From: Nitrospiraceae bacterium
GTDB taxonomy: Bacteria; Nitrospirota; Thermodesulfovibrionia; UBA6902
Reading direction: 5' to 3'
Length of the DNA stretch: 64,000 nucleotides
Assembly: GCA_003599275.1 (NCBI GenBank)
Contig: QZJG01000005.1
Span: forward strand, 1-64,000
Below, one piece after another: positions 1 through 10,279 of this stretch. The notes beneath the pieces are model-generated. The model ran no database searches. It saw only the letters and a list, made by a program, of their open reading frames with translations, and had not been told where the DNA came from. A program made the translations under genes and the position numbers. The first letter of the stretch is position 1, and each line of letters begins with the position of its first letter.

Positions 1-51
1 GGGCGATCTCAAGGTCACCCAACCTCTGATGCCCCGGGGTTCTTAGTTTAG

Positions 52-537
52 AGCAGCTTTACCACTTATGTCTCTGTCCAGTTTTTCCAGGCCAGCTCTC
101 CCCATATGGATATTTATATCAACGGGACAATAACTGCATGCGGCAGCACATGGAAATACGGATATCAATCAGGCCCGCAGTTTGCGCCCGATGACCTTAA
201 CAAAAGGATATTTATAGGGATGGTGCCGAAAGGACAATATATTTATGATTATAGTTTTATTCTTTATGATACTACAAGGTTCGATGGCGCTATAGACGAA
301 GTAAGGTTCTGGACTGTGGCAAGAAGCCCGCAACAAATAAAGCAGTGCAGCGGGCTGAAGAGCTTGTCTTCACCCAAATGCGCCTTTGACCCTGACACAT
401 TAAAAGGCCATTGGTCCATCAACGAAGGATATGGGACAATTGCCGGTGACAGCTCAGGAAACGGCTATACCGGCAATATAGTCAGTCCATTCGGCACTGC
501 ATGGGACAACGGCTGGGTACCCGGACACCGGAAATAA
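52..537 (+). CDS. LamG/concanavalin-like domain protein, C-terminal part only; 5' end missing or disrupted
   Basis: ORF 106..537 has a LamG-like pattern (MDIYINGT..., GAIDEVRFWTVARSPQQI, GHWSINEGYG...DSSGNG). The in-frame sequence from 52 (SSFTTYVSVQFFQASSPHMDIYING) also looks coding and is preceded by an in-frame TAG at 49-51. Confidence 0.6.
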   Translation, partial: SSFTTYVSVQFFQASSPHMDIYINGTITACGSTWKYGYQSGPQFAPDDLNKRIFIGMVPKGQYIYDYSFILYDTTRFDGAIDEVRFWTVARSPQQIKQCSGLKSLSSPKCAFDPDTLKGHWSINEGYGTIAGDSSGNGYTGNIVSPFGTAWDNGWVPGHRK

Positions 538-613
538 TTAATACAGGGGGGGAATCCGGTAAAGGTTTTTCCACGTCTTACCGATTATATCTGTAGAAGC
601 ACGGTAACGCTCT

Positions 614-1357
614 ATGGATAAAATCAAGGTACTGATAGCGGACAGCACGCCGACTGTAAGACAATTCATCAAATACGCCCTTGAAGACACCTTTCCGAAC
701 GTGGTCATGGAAATGGCGAATACGGGAAAGAACGTCCGGCAGCGGCTTGAGCATTTCAGCTTTGACCTCATTATTTATGACCGGGAAATGCCTTTGCTGG
801 GCGGTGACGAGCTTCTGCAATGGATACGGACGCATACAGCGCTGAAATCTACGCCGGTCCTGATCATGTCTGCAAGTCGCGACGAAGAGAGCCTGAAAAA
901 GGTCGTCCGGCTTGGAGCGGACGACTATCTCATCAAGCCACTGTTCAGGGACCATCTCATCAGCAAGGTCAAAGGGATTTTTTCAAAAATTGGAAGTGCA
1001 GCCGATAGGCGAACATCCCCCAGATACAATCCCGAACGCGCCGGCTTCCTGCTGAAATCCATTTCGTACAGCAGCAGAGGAAGGCTTTCGAATATCAGCA
1101 TGGGCGGGTTGTCGGGTGCGCTGGACGCGCAATCACCCGTCCCTCACATATTGGACAAAGTAGAGGTCAGCATCGAATCGGAGAAGCAGTTTGCCGGAGG
1201 CATAGAGGGAATCGTAATCAGGCTCCAGGTCTCAGACTCGCCGGCCGGTGCGCAGCAAATGCAGTTGTCCGTAAAGTTCAATGATGGTATGAGCGATGAA
1301 AAAAAGAAGGACCTCTTTGAGTTCGTCTCCTCTTTGAAAAATCAGCCCCTGCCGTAA
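614..1357 (+). CDS. Response regulator receiver domain fused to a PilZ-like (c-di-GMP binding) domain
   Basis: REC motifs (KVLIADSTPTVRQ, DLIIYDREMP, ADDYLIKP) followed by RRTSPRY...SNISMGGLSG, PilZ-like. Confidence 0.8.
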   Translation: MDKIKVLIADSTPTVRQFIKYALEDTFPNVVMEMANTGKNVRQRLEHFSFDLIIYDREMPLLGGDELLQWIRTHTALKSTPVLIMSASRDEESLKKVVRLGADDYLIKPLFRDHLISKVKGIFSKIGSAADRRTSPRYNPERAGFLLKSISYSSRGRLSNISMGGLSGALDAQSPVPHILDKVEVSIESEKQFAGGIEGIVIRLQVSDSPAGAQQMQLSVKFNDGMSDEKKKDLFEFVSSLKNQPLP

Positions 1358-2841
1358 ATCCTGGTCATTTCGAGAAGTCTCTTTAAAACGGCGGGAGATA
1401 TCTGCCCGGACGCCAGCCTCCACTCCCAGTTGCCGCTTTCGGTGGCGGGGAGGTTCATCCGGTCCTTTTCCCCGAGACCGAGAAGGTCCTGCATGGGCGT
1501 GATCACCATATCGGCGACAGACATCATGGCGAGTCTCACAATGTCCTTGTGGACCGTCTTGTCCGTCACTTCCCGGCCAACATATTCTGAAAGCCTCTTT
1601 TTCCCTTCGTGGTCCATCTCCCGGCTGAACCAGCCTTTGATCGTATTATTATCGTGCGTCCCTGTATAGACTACGCAGTTGCCGATATGATTGTGAGGCA
1701 CATAAGGGTTGGTCGGGAGGTCTTCCCCGAAAGCAAAGAGAAGCACCTTCATGCCGGGGAAGCCGAACTTCTCCATGACTTCTCTCACGTCCGGCGTTAT
1801 GAATCCGAGGTCCTCGGCGATTATGGATATGTCGGGGAACTTCTTCATGACAATGTTGAAAAAATCCTCCGCAGGGGCGCTCACCCACTTGCCGTTTATG
1901 GCGGTCTTTTCACCGGCCGGCACTTCCCAGTAACCTACAAACCCACGGAAGTGGTCCAGCCTGAAAATATGATAGAGTCTCAGATTGTGCTCTATGCGCT
2001 GCATCCACCAGTGGTAACGGGTCTTTTTAAGGACACCCCAGTTGTAAACCGGATGTCCCCATAACTGTCCCGTGGAGCTGAAATAATCGGGAGGCACGCC
2101 CGCTACAAAGACGGGCCTTTTCTCTTTGTCCAGGCTGAATATCTCCGGATTGGCCCAGACGTCGACGCTGTCGTAATTTACGTAGATCGGGATATCGCCG
2201 AATATTTTGATGCCTATGCTGTCACAGTAGTTTTTGAGCGCAGACCACTGGCTGTAAAAAACGTATTGCAGAAATTTCTCATGCAATATGCCGTCATGCA
2301 GTTTCTCCGTCCATTCTGTTATAGCGCCCTCATTCCTGTCCCTGAGCTCCTCAGGCCACCGGCCCCACTCGGCCCCTTTGAAATGGTCCTTAATGGATAC
2401 GAAAAGGCTGTAGTTGTCGAGCCAGTGCGAGTTTTCAGCGCAGAACTGCTGAAAGTCCCTGTGCTCCCGGAGCTTGTCCCTGTTCTTTTTGAAAGCAAGG
2501 CGGAAAAGCTTGTCCTTGTAACAGGTAACGGCGTGATAGTCAACTCTCTCCGGGGGAAATTCAGGGACTGTGCGGACATCGGCCTCGGACAATAAGCCGT
2601 CCTTGACCATGCGCTCGGGGCTTATCAGAAAATAATTGCCTGCAAAGGCCGAAACGCTGCTGTAGGGGGAGTTCCCGTAGACCGTACTGGTCAGAGACAG
2701 GGGAAGTATCTGCCAGTATCGCTGACGGGTCTCCGCTAAAAAATCGGCAAACCTGTAGGCCTCAGGCCCGAAATCGCCTATTCCGTATGGAGACGGAAGC
2801 GATGTAATGTGAAGGAGTATCCCGCTGCCTCTTTTTTTCAA
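1342..2841 (-). CDS. malQ: 4-alpha-glucanotransferase
   Basis: SGILLHITSLPSPYGIGDFG, RLDHFRGFVGYWEVPA, IAEDLGFITPDV, YTGTHDNNT: GH77 motifs. Confidence 0.95.
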   Translation of the reverse strand: MKKRGSGILLHITSLPSPYGIGDFGPEAYRFADFLAETRQRYWQILPLSLTSTVYGNSPYSSVSAFAGNYFLISPERMVKDGLLSEADVRTVPEFPPERVDYHAVTCYKDKLFRLAFKKNRDKLREHRDFQQFCAENSHWLDNYSLFVSIKDHFKGAEWGRWPEELRDRNEGAITEWTEKLHDGILHEKFLQYVFYSQWSALKNYCDSIGIKIFGDIPIYVNYDSVDVWANPEIFSLDKEKRPVFVAGVPPDYFSSTGQLWGHPVYNWGVLKKTRYHWWMQRIEHNLRLYHIFRLDHFRGFVGYWEVPAGEKTAINGKWVSAPAEDFFNIVMKKFPDISIIAEDLGFITPDVREVMEKFGFPGMKVLLFAFGEDLPTNPYVPHNHIGNCVVYTGTHDNNTIKGWFSREMDHEGKKRLSEYVGREVTDKTVHKDIVRLAMMSVADMVITPMQDLLGLGEKDRMNLPATESGNWEWRLASGQISPAVLKRLLEMTRIYGRG

Positions 2842-2875
2842 ATTTGCTCCTCATTCGCCCCATTGAGGGGTCGGA

Positions 2876-5296
2876 TTAAATCCTCACGTGCAAGTACTGG
2901 CCCAGTCTGTTAAACGCCTCCACCCACTTTTGGGAATGGCCGTCCCCTTTCCCGGCCTTTTCCTTTATCCCGCCCAGATAGTCTTTACCAAGTGAAAAAT
3001 ATATATTCTGCGCCTTCCAGAGATTAAGCGGAAGGGAGAGTGGCTTCAGCGTTTCGAGAATGACGTCGATCTTTTCAAATAATTTTACGTCCTGCCGGTT
3101 CTCTGCGAGCTTTTCCATGACGGAATTGATCCATGTGCTCGCGACAAATCCGATGGTAGTAGTGTCAAGATTGATGGACCATCTCTTTGTCTCTCCCATC
3201 AGCTTTTTCATCTTTTCTATATCGAGGTCTTCCTCTTCGAAAAACCTCTTCATGTCCGTATTGATAATATATTCCGCCGCCGAAAAAAACGGCCTCGGGA
3301 TGCGGTGCTGGAGGTTCTGGTAAAAATTCATTATCGCTGAGTTGTTCTCGTATATCTCACGGTAAGAGGCCTCGATGCTCTCGTATGTCGCTTCGAGTAT
3401 CACATCCAGGACCTTTTTCTGCTCGTCCCTGAAGAGGTGCCAGAGGGAATAAATATTGCCGTCAAAATGCTTGTCCATCAGCCTTATCACTTCAGGAATA
3501 TCTCCCCTTTCAAAGGCGGTCGCCATCTCTTTCTGCATAGTCGCAAAGGCCTCGTCCCCCAGGAAGTCTTTGACGCCTGCGTTGATATTGTGGTCTCCTA
3601 AATGAAGCACGGCAAAAGTAATGGCCTTTTCATCCCAGGTGATGTCGGAGCTTATATTGGCCTTCCCGGTTGCAAGCCTTAACTTGCCGGCCTCTCTCCT
3701 GTCGTATAACCCGCTCTTTGCCGTGTAACAGAATATCTTTATGTCTTCGGGATACTCTTCGAAGACAGAGGATATGCTGTAATGGGAGCCGACGCGGAGG
3801 AGGTCGCTCTTTGCGTTCTTTACAAACATCTCATACGGCTTTACCGCATTTTCGTATACATTGCTCGGCGCCTTCTTCAGGTATTTCAGAAATTCCCCTT
3901 CAAGCGAAGGGCCGCCAAGCTCTTCCACATACTGGATTGCCTTTGATGCATACTGCAGGGTCTGCACCGTCTCGATCCCTGAGACCTCGTCAAAAAACCA
4001 GCCGCAGCTCGTGTACATCAGCATGACGTTCCTCTGTATCTCGAGGAGCTTCAGCGCGGTCATCTTTTCTTCACCCGAAAGCTCCCTGACGGCGTGTCTT
4101 GCAAGAAACCTCCCGATATTGTCCCTTGACCTGTTGAGCACGACCTCGATATAGTCATTCCTGACGTCCCATGGATTATGAAAGTATTTTGAGGCCCCCT
4201 CGTCATAAATCGGGATAAGCTTGTCTCTGAGCCAGTCCAGTGAGTCCCTCAAAGGCTTCCTCCATTCCTGGTTCCATTCGGGACGGCCCCCGGAGTTGCA
4301 TCCACAGTTGCTCCGCCACCTTTCCACTCCATGTACACAGCTCCAGGAAGAGTTCTCAAAAACATCAGCAACATGTGTCGGCGGGTGTTTCTCAAGATAT
4401 TCGCCGTAGTTGGTGATCGTTGCGAGCTTGTTGGACTCAATGTAATGCAGCGCGTAGGAAAGCGCCATGTCTCCAAACCGGTGGTGATGGCCGAAGGTCT
4501 CTCCATCGGTGGCAGTATGCACAATCTGCGGCCGGTTCCGCTGGCTGTTAAACGCCGACAGCATCTTCTTTGCAAAGCCTTCCCCGTTGTTCAGCAACCC
4601 CCCAAAAGATACATCACGCGATATAGGACCGTCATAGAAAAATAGCGTTATGCTCCTGCCCGAGGGGAGCACGCATTGATAGGGCATCGTAGGGTCGATC
4701 CTCTCATCTTTCACGTCCTGCCAGTTGCCTGCCTCCCCTGATTTGCGCATCCTCTGGGCCTGTCTCGGCGCAAGAACAGTAAACTTTATGCCGAGGCTTA
4801 CCAGGACTTCGAGGGTCTCTTTGTCGACTGCGGCTTCGGGAAGCCACATCCCTTCGGGGTATCTCCCGAACCTTTTCTGGAAGTCCTTTATGCCCCATAT
4901 TATCTGGGTGTATTTGTCCCTCCTGTTTGCAAGAGGCAATATGATGTGATTGTATCCGTGGGCCAGTGCCGAGCCGTGTCCTGAGAACCTCTTCATGCTC
5001 AGCCTGTCGGCTTCGAGAATTGATTCATAGACATCCGGTTTGTGCCGCTCCATCCAGGACAGAAGGGTGGGGCCGAAGTCAAAGCTTATCTTGGAGTAAA
5101 TATTTACAATATCGATGATCCTGCCTTCCGCATCGAGTATGCGGGAGGCCGCGTTCGGGGCATAACACTCCGCGGTTATTCTCTCGTTCCAGTCATGGTA
5201 AGGATATGCGCTGTCCTGAAACTCGATCTCCTCGAGCCACGGGTTCTCCCTCGGCGGCTGATAAAAATGTCCGTGAATGCAGATATACTTATCCAT
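2876..5296 (-). CDS. Glycoside hydrolase family 57 protein with DUF3536-type C-terminus
   Basis: CIHGHFYQPPRENPW start, EGMWLPEAAVD, TATDGETFGHHH; about 800 aa. Confidence 0.9.
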   Translation of the reverse strand: MDKYICIHGHFYQPPRENPWLEEIEFQDSAYPYHDWNERITAECYAPNAASRILDAEGRIIDIVNIYSKISFDFGPTLLSWMERHKPDVYESILEADRLSMKRFSGHGSALAHGYNHIILPLANRRDKYTQIIWGIKDFQKRFGRYPEGMWLPEAAVDKETLEVLVSLGIKFTVLAPRQAQRMRKSGEAGNWQDVKDERIDPTMPYQCVLPSGRSITLFFYDGPISRDVSFGGLLNNGEGFAKKMLSAFNSQRNRPQIVHTATDGETFGHHHRFGDMALSYALHYIESNKLATITNYGEYLEKHPPTHVADVFENSSWSCVHGVERWRSNCGCNSGGRPEWNQEWRKPLRDSLDWLRDKLIPIYDEGASKYFHNPWDVRNDYIEVVLNRSRDNIGRFLARHAVRELSGEEKMTALKLLEIQRNVMLMYTSCGWFFDEVSGIETVQTLQYASKAIQYVEELGGPSLEGEFLKYLKKAPSNVYENAVKPYEMFVKNAKSDLLRVGSHYSISSVFEEYPEDIKIFCYTAKSGLYDRREAGKLRLATGKANISSDITWDEKAITFAVLHLGDHNINAGVKDFLGDEAFATMQKEMATAFERGDIPEVIRLMDKHFDGNIYSLWHLFRDEQKKVLDVILEATYESIEASYREIYENNSAIMNFYQNLQHRIPRPFFSAAEYIINTDMKRFFEEEDLDIEKMKKLMGETKRWSINLDTTTIGFVASTWINSVMEKLAENRQDVKLFEKIDVILETLKPLSLPLNLWKAQNIYFSLGKDYLGGIKEKAGKGDGHSQKWVEAFNRLGQYLHVRI

Positions 5297-5630
5297 TAAT
5301 GTGATTCCCCTGGCATGTAAAAGTATTTTTTCAAAGCCACAATTAGTAATTATATTAAAAACCGCTAAAAAATAATATCACACAATACTGTGACATGGCA
5401 CATTATTGCAGTGCCAATGCTAACATGTCACAATTAAAGCATTACCCCTCCCATAAACCATACGCCCCAACACTTTAATAAAACAGTGAAAAAATTGCAT
5501 GTAAAAAGTCCCTGCCCTTGAGCATGTTTTTTGCTTTATTTAAATCTGTGAGCCCTCCGAGGGGCCGCTTCCTTGGTTAGAGAAAAGAAGGAAATAATTA
5601 AAGAACTCTTAAAGGGAGGCAAGGGGAAAA

Positions 5631-6377
5631 ATGCTGAAAAACTTGATCAAAATGTTGTTTGCAGTCATGTCGCTCGTGATTATTTCTTTCTCGTACTCCA
5701 GCGCTTCTACTTCTGTTACCCTTGACGGTATTGCTAATGCAGGATACTGGGCGGACGATCTGACGAGTACGTATCTTTATGTTAAGGACCTGGCAGATGA
5801 CAGCTATTATTATCAATGGAGATACGGAGACCCGGATGCACTTAGATGGAGCAATCTGGATGACGTTGTAGCGGACCTGAATACGCAGGGTTTTTCCTGG
5901 TGGCTGGAATCCGGCGGCGACCCTTTTAATAAACCGTCAAGCCCGATCTGGACCAGCGTTTTTTTAGAAAAGGGGGAGTATGAGATAAATCTGGCTCCCG
6001 ATTCTTCAGCCTACAACTTATCAGATTACTGGGGAGGCAATACCTGGAATGCTTATGTCCAGATATGGGCTGGATATGGAGACAGTTTCAACTTCGGTGA
6101 AGGGTCATATATTTCCGCCAGTGAAAATGATGCCCTTGATTACTACCATGCAACCGTAGATGGGATGACCTTTTCCCTGAAAGAAGACTCTAACCTTTAT
6201 TTTTATATCAATGACACTAATTCCATCGATAATTCCGGCAGTGTAAAGTTGAATGTAAGCGTTGTGCCAGAGCCGGGACAGGTGTTGTTGTTTATTTCAG
6301 GCGCCCTGCCACTCGCTTTCTGGCGGCAAAGAAAAAAAGTGTGGTCAATGCTAAAACAGGCCGTACACAAGCAATAA
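5631..6377 (+). CDS. PEP-CTERM sorting-signal exported protein
   Basis: N-terminal signal peptide. C-terminal VVPEPGQVLLFISGALPLAFWRQRKK (PEP motif, TM stretch, basic tail). Confidence 0.85.
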   Translation: MLKNLIKMLFAVMSLVIISFSYSSASTSVTLDGIANAGYWADDLTSTYLYVKDLADDSYYYQWRYGDPDALRWSNLDDVVADLNTQGFSWWLESGGDPFNKPSSPIWTSVFLEKGEYEINLAPDSSAYNLSDYWGGNTWNAYVQIWAGYGDSFNFGEGSYISASENDALDYYHATVDGMTFSLKEDSNLYFYINDTNSIDNSGSVKLNVSVVPEPGQVLLFISGALPLAFWRQRKKVWSMLKQAVHKQ

Positions 6378-6511
6378 ACGCTCTTCGCGCAAGCTCGGCA
6401 TTCCAATCTGTTCTGCTTTTATCTTTTATATTTAATCCTTATCCAGTATAATATTTTTCCATTACCCATAAAATTTCTTCTGTTATTTTATATGGCAGGC
6501 GCACTGAGGCT

Positions 6512-7516
6512 ATGCGACAGTACAAAATTATTCTGCTCCTGATTACGTTATTATGCATGACAGCCATTGTTCCGGCATTTGCTGCTCCTTCAATTAAAGT
6601 GCAGTCGGATTATTACACCAACTCATCTGAATTTACGCGGAAAAGCATCGGGGCCGGATTTGGATCTTCTCCTTCAGCAGATTTACATTTCGAGACCGGC
6701 TATGCCCTTTCCGGTTTTTCCCAGGACGGCTTTGAAGATATCAGCAGACACAGCCTGTTTATTCAGGGACAAAAGCAGGCCACGGAAGATATCAGCATGT
6801 CAGCCCGGCTGTCCGGGAATTTTTATGATAATGGGAATGAAAACCTGAACGGAGGCCTGTTCATAGGCTACCGTCCTTCAACAAATTTTTTTACTGAATT
6901 CAGCTTCAGGCACTTCGACATCATCGATACGGTGTTGCCGTTCAATAATGTTATTTACAGCCATGTAGTCACCATCGGGTCGGTCAACCGCGACATCAGG
7001 AGTGACGATTACAAGGTTTATCTCCTGTATGACCCTGACTCCAAAGTTTCATTGGCAGGTGAAATTGTGTATGGCGATTATTCCGACGGCAACACGAAGC
7101 GCAGTTTGATGTTAGAAACAGGTTATCAGTTACTCGACATTCCATCCCTTCGGACTGTTTACAACTACTTTTATCTTGATTTTGATGACCCTGCGCCTCT
7201 TGCCCGAAGCGGAGATACTGTCGAATCGGCATACTGGGACCCCATTAATTTTGAAACACATACCCTGAGACTCGAATTTCGCAGGGACTACAATGAGCAT
7301 CTTTCATTGGGCGCAGAGGCTGCGCTTTCATATGCCCCCAAAAGCAGAGGATTTTCAAAGGCGGCCTTCCTTTCCGCTACATACAGGTTCACGGAACAAT
7401 TATCTCTGTTGTTCGATATCAGGTGGTTCGGTCAGAACAGGGGGATTGACAGATCAGGGGAAACGGACCGCTATTGGGCAACAAATTATAATATCGCCTT
7501 TCAATTCGGGTTTTAA
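6512..7516 (+). CDS. Outer-membrane beta-barrel protein, probably exopolysaccharide export-associated
   Basis: Signal peptide (MRQYKIILLLITLLCMTAIVPAFA), alternating amphipathic strands, terminal aromatic FQFGF. Adjacent to a processive GT2. Confidence 0.65.
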   Translation: MRQYKIILLLITLLCMTAIVPAFAAPSIKVQSDYYTNSSEFTRKSIGAGFGSSPSADLHFETGYALSGFSQDGFEDISRHSLFIQGQKQATEDISMSARLSGNFYDNGNENLNGGLFIGYRPSTNFFTEFSFRHFDIIDTVLPFNNVIYSHVVTIGSVNRDIRSDDYKVYLLYDPDSKVSLAGEIVYGDYSDGNTKRSLMLETGYQLLDIPSLRTVYNYFYLDFDDPAPLARSGDTVESAYWDPINFETHTLRLEFRRDYNEHLSLGAEAALSYAPKSRGFSKAAFLSATYRFTEQLSLLFDIRWFGQNRGIDRSGETDRYWATNYNIAFQFGF

Positions 7517-7525
7517 TTATTGCGA

Positions 7526-9064
7526 ATGAAACAGAAGATCAGGAATTTGATAGATGACCTCCGGGGGAAAAGGACTTACCAGAGATATGGAGAAAAGGAA
7601 AGACGAAAGAACAGGATTTCCGGGCAGCTCTTTTCCATTGCCGTGGCCGTGGCTGCCACATTCTATCTTGCATGGTGTTTCTTTAATACCCAATGGCAAT
7701 ACTGGTACATGGCTGTCGCGTTTCTTGTCACAGAGTCCGTGTTCCTGCTGCTTTTTCTCCTATGGGGAAATGTGCTATGGGCAAAAAGGCACCACCGGCC
7801 GGAAGGCCCCCCGCTTGAAAAAAAGAATTTCAGCGTAGACATTCTCATTCCCGTCTACAGGGAGCCGCTTGAGATTATCGAAAAAACTCTGACTGCCGCG
7901 GTTTCCATCGATTACGCCGATAAAAAGATATATGTGCTGGACGACGGAGAGGATGACAAGGTCAGGGCAATATGCGAACAGCATCACGTTGAGTATATAC
8001 GGAGGCCGACCCATGAAAACAGAAAAGCGGGGAACCTGAATTACGCCTTCAAAGTCACCACCGGTGAACTTATTTTGACACTCGATGCCGACCAGGTTGC
8101 AAAGCCCGATATCATTGACGGCATCATCGGCTATTTCAGTCTTCCCAAAATCGGTTTTGTCCAGACCAAACAGATATTCAGGCTTCCTCACGGCGACCCA
8201 TGGGGGAATTCCGACGAGGTGTTTTACAGTGTAATGATGTCCGGAAAGGATCATGACAATGCAGCCTTTTCATGCGGCAGCGGGGTCATGTACAGAAGGA
8301 CGGCGATCGAGTCTGTTGGAGGGTTTTCCGAGTGGAACCTCGTTGAGGACGTACACACCTCGATATTGCTCCACAGTAAAGGCTGGAGATCGGTATACCA
8401 TGACAAGAGCTACACAGAAGGGACCGCTCCGGAAGATGTAGTCAGCCATACGAAGCAGCGGTGGCAATGGGCCGTTGATTCAATGCGCATAATATTGTGG
8501 GACAACCCTCTCTTCAAAAAGGGACTGGATTTTTATCAGCGGCTGCAATATTTCCACATCGGATTTCACTATGTCGCGTTTGGTATTTTCCTGCCCGTCT
8601 TCTTCGTAATTCCGGTATGGGCGCTGTTCACACATAGTTTCATATTACAGGAGCCCTTCTGGCATTATATTGTTGTACGAACGCCTTACTTTTTACTTTA
8701 TTTGCTGTCCAACAGGATTACAACTTACAAGCTGCATACTTTCAAGAGATTTCAGGCGCAGGCAGGGCTCTTTGCTGTTTTCTTCAGCGCTTTCTTTACG
8801 GCATTGTTCAGCAGGAACAGGCTCCCTCAATATACTGTCACTCAAAAAAGCAGCTCGCAATACACGGTCCGGTCACGCATCCCCATGTGCCTTCCGCATA
8901 TCATTCTGGTCCTGTTGTCGGTGGCCGCAATAATCTATGGCATTGTAACGATCAAAAACGATTTCTGGTTCCTGGCCGTCAATGTGTTCTGGGCCTCCTG
9001 GACCATCGCAGCATTGTGGCGTTTTGTTGCTCTGAGCCTTTACCCGAAATATTTTATCAGATGA
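7526..9064 (+). CDS. Cellulose-synthase-like family 2 glycosyltransferase, multi-TM
   Basis: DILIPVYREPLEI, DDGEDD, TLDADQVAKPD, QRWQWAVD (QxxRW); hydrophobic C-terminus. ATG at 7526 preferred over the TTG at 7520. Confidence 0.88.
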   Translation: MKQKIRNLIDDLRGKRTYQRYGEKERRKNRISGQLFSIAVAVAATFYLAWCFFNTQWQYWYMAVAFLVTESVFLLLFLLWGNVLWAKRHHRPEGPPLEKKNFSVDILIPVYREPLEIIEKTLTAAVSIDYADKKIYVLDDGEDDKVRAICEQHHVEYIRRPTHENRKAGNLNYAFKVTTGELILTLDADQVAKPDIIDGIIGYFSLPKIGFVQTKQIFRLPHGDPWGNSDEVFYSVMMSGKDHDNAAFSCGSGVMYRRTAIESVGGFSEWNLVEDVHTSILLHSKGWRSVYHDKSYTEGTAPEDVVSHTKQRWQWAVDSMRIILWDNPLFKKGLDFYQRLQYFHIGFHYVAFGIFLPVFFVIPVWALFTHSFILQEPFWHYIVVRTPYFLLYLLSNRITTYKLHTFKRFQAQAGLFAVFFSAFFTALFSRNRLPQYTVTQKSSSQYTVRSRIPMCLPHIILVLLSVAAIIYGIVTIKNDFWFLAVNVFWASWTIAALWRFVALSLYPKYFIR

Positions 9065-9095
9065 AATCCGGAACTTCGGACCGGTTTGTAAATGC

Positions 9096-9767
9096 TTACG
9101 GCACGACCGGCCCTTTGATAAGCACTTTGAACTTTTTGTCCGGCACGGCGTTTGAGAAGCTGTAGCAGCCCTCTGTATCGGTCTTCTTGCTCCTGTTCAG
9201 TTCATTGTCCTGCTTAATGCCCGTCATGGCTGAACCCTGTAATTCAGCGCAGCCATGTATCACAGGCACAGGCGATGACAGGACAGTGCCATTTATTTGA
9301 ACTGTGAATGCCTTCCCTGATGTTGCGTTTGGAAATACATAACACCCGCTGCTGTCCATAGTCGTGGTCTGGTTTACCTCATCGGTCTGCTTCAATATGA
9401 CTTTCCTGTCTGCAAGAGGCAAACCGCCAAGATCAATACAGCCGGAAATGTCTTCTCCACCGCGCACGCACCGCACGTAGTAGTTATTGCCCTTATAGTA
9501 GTGGTAAACAATGCCATTGATGAAAAACACGCTCCACGCAGTTCTCTCATCACCGACAAAGGTAGTAGACGACCAGTATGTGGACGCATATGCACCTGGG
9601 AAGAATGAGGTATCAATCGCAGGATAAAACCTGGTATCGTCGGTTATTGATTCAAGTTCCTTGATGTTCGGCAGCCGCCAGTCAGTTTTGTTTCCGAGGG
9701 AAAGCCCTTCACAATATGAAAGAGCAGATCCCCATGTCTTATTTCCCGGCTCGCCCTGCTGCCACAT
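9096..9767 (-). pseudogene. DUF1566 (Lcl-like) domain protein with two C-terminal repeat domains; apparently 5'-truncated
   Basis: GLMWQQGEPGNKTWGSALSYCEGLSLGNKTDWRLPNIKELESI...YYVRCVRGG. Coding similarity continues upstream of the listed ATG (QNSSAGLMW) into an in-frame TAG (complement of 9789-9791), so no plausible start or signal peptide is left. Confidence 0.6.
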
Positions 9768-10078
9768 AAGCCCTGCGCTACTGTTCTGCTACGCTGATCT
9801 GATTGATGCCATGCCTGATTTCTCCCTCATATTTATGGAATGCATTTAATATGTTGCAATCCATATGCCCGTTTGTAACTTCCTGAATTTTATAAAAACC
9901 GGATTCCTGAAAACAATAGAAATTGTAAAGTTCTTAAACAAAGTAAGGAGTTCCGACACTGATGAACAGCGCGATAAGTTATTTGCGAGCCATAACGTTT
10001 TCCGTTCTCTTGTTTTTTGACACTAAATTTATTTATATGGTAAAGTTCAGTAAAAGTATTCATTAGACAGGAGACGAC

Positions 10079-10279
10079 ATGAAACTGCATGTAATTATTG
10101 AACAGGATGAGGCTGGTTATTATGTAGCCGAGGTTCCCGCGCTTCCCGGTTGTCTTTCTCAGGGGAAGACTTATAACGAAGCCATCGCCAATATAAAGGA
10201 CGCTATTGAAGGATGGCTTGAAGTAATGGAGTCCAAACAATCTGTGGACCCTTCCAGACTTATTGAAGTTGCCGTCTGA
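10079..10279 (+). CDS. hicB: HicB-family antitoxin
   Basis: MKLHVIIEQDEAGYYVAEVPALPGCLSQGKTYNEAIANIKDAIEGWLE, followed with 1-nt overlap by a HicA-like gene. Confidence 0.9.
   Translation: MKLHVIIEQDEAGYYVAEVPALPGCLSQGKTYNEAIANIKDAIEGWLEVMESKQSVDPSRLIEVAV

Noticed and set aside
5396-5410. TGGCACATTATTGCA as a sigma-54 promoter for the PEP-CTERM gene
   Set aside because: GG to GC spacing is 9 rather than the required 10, and it is embedded in an inverted repeat; kept only as part of the palindrome finding.
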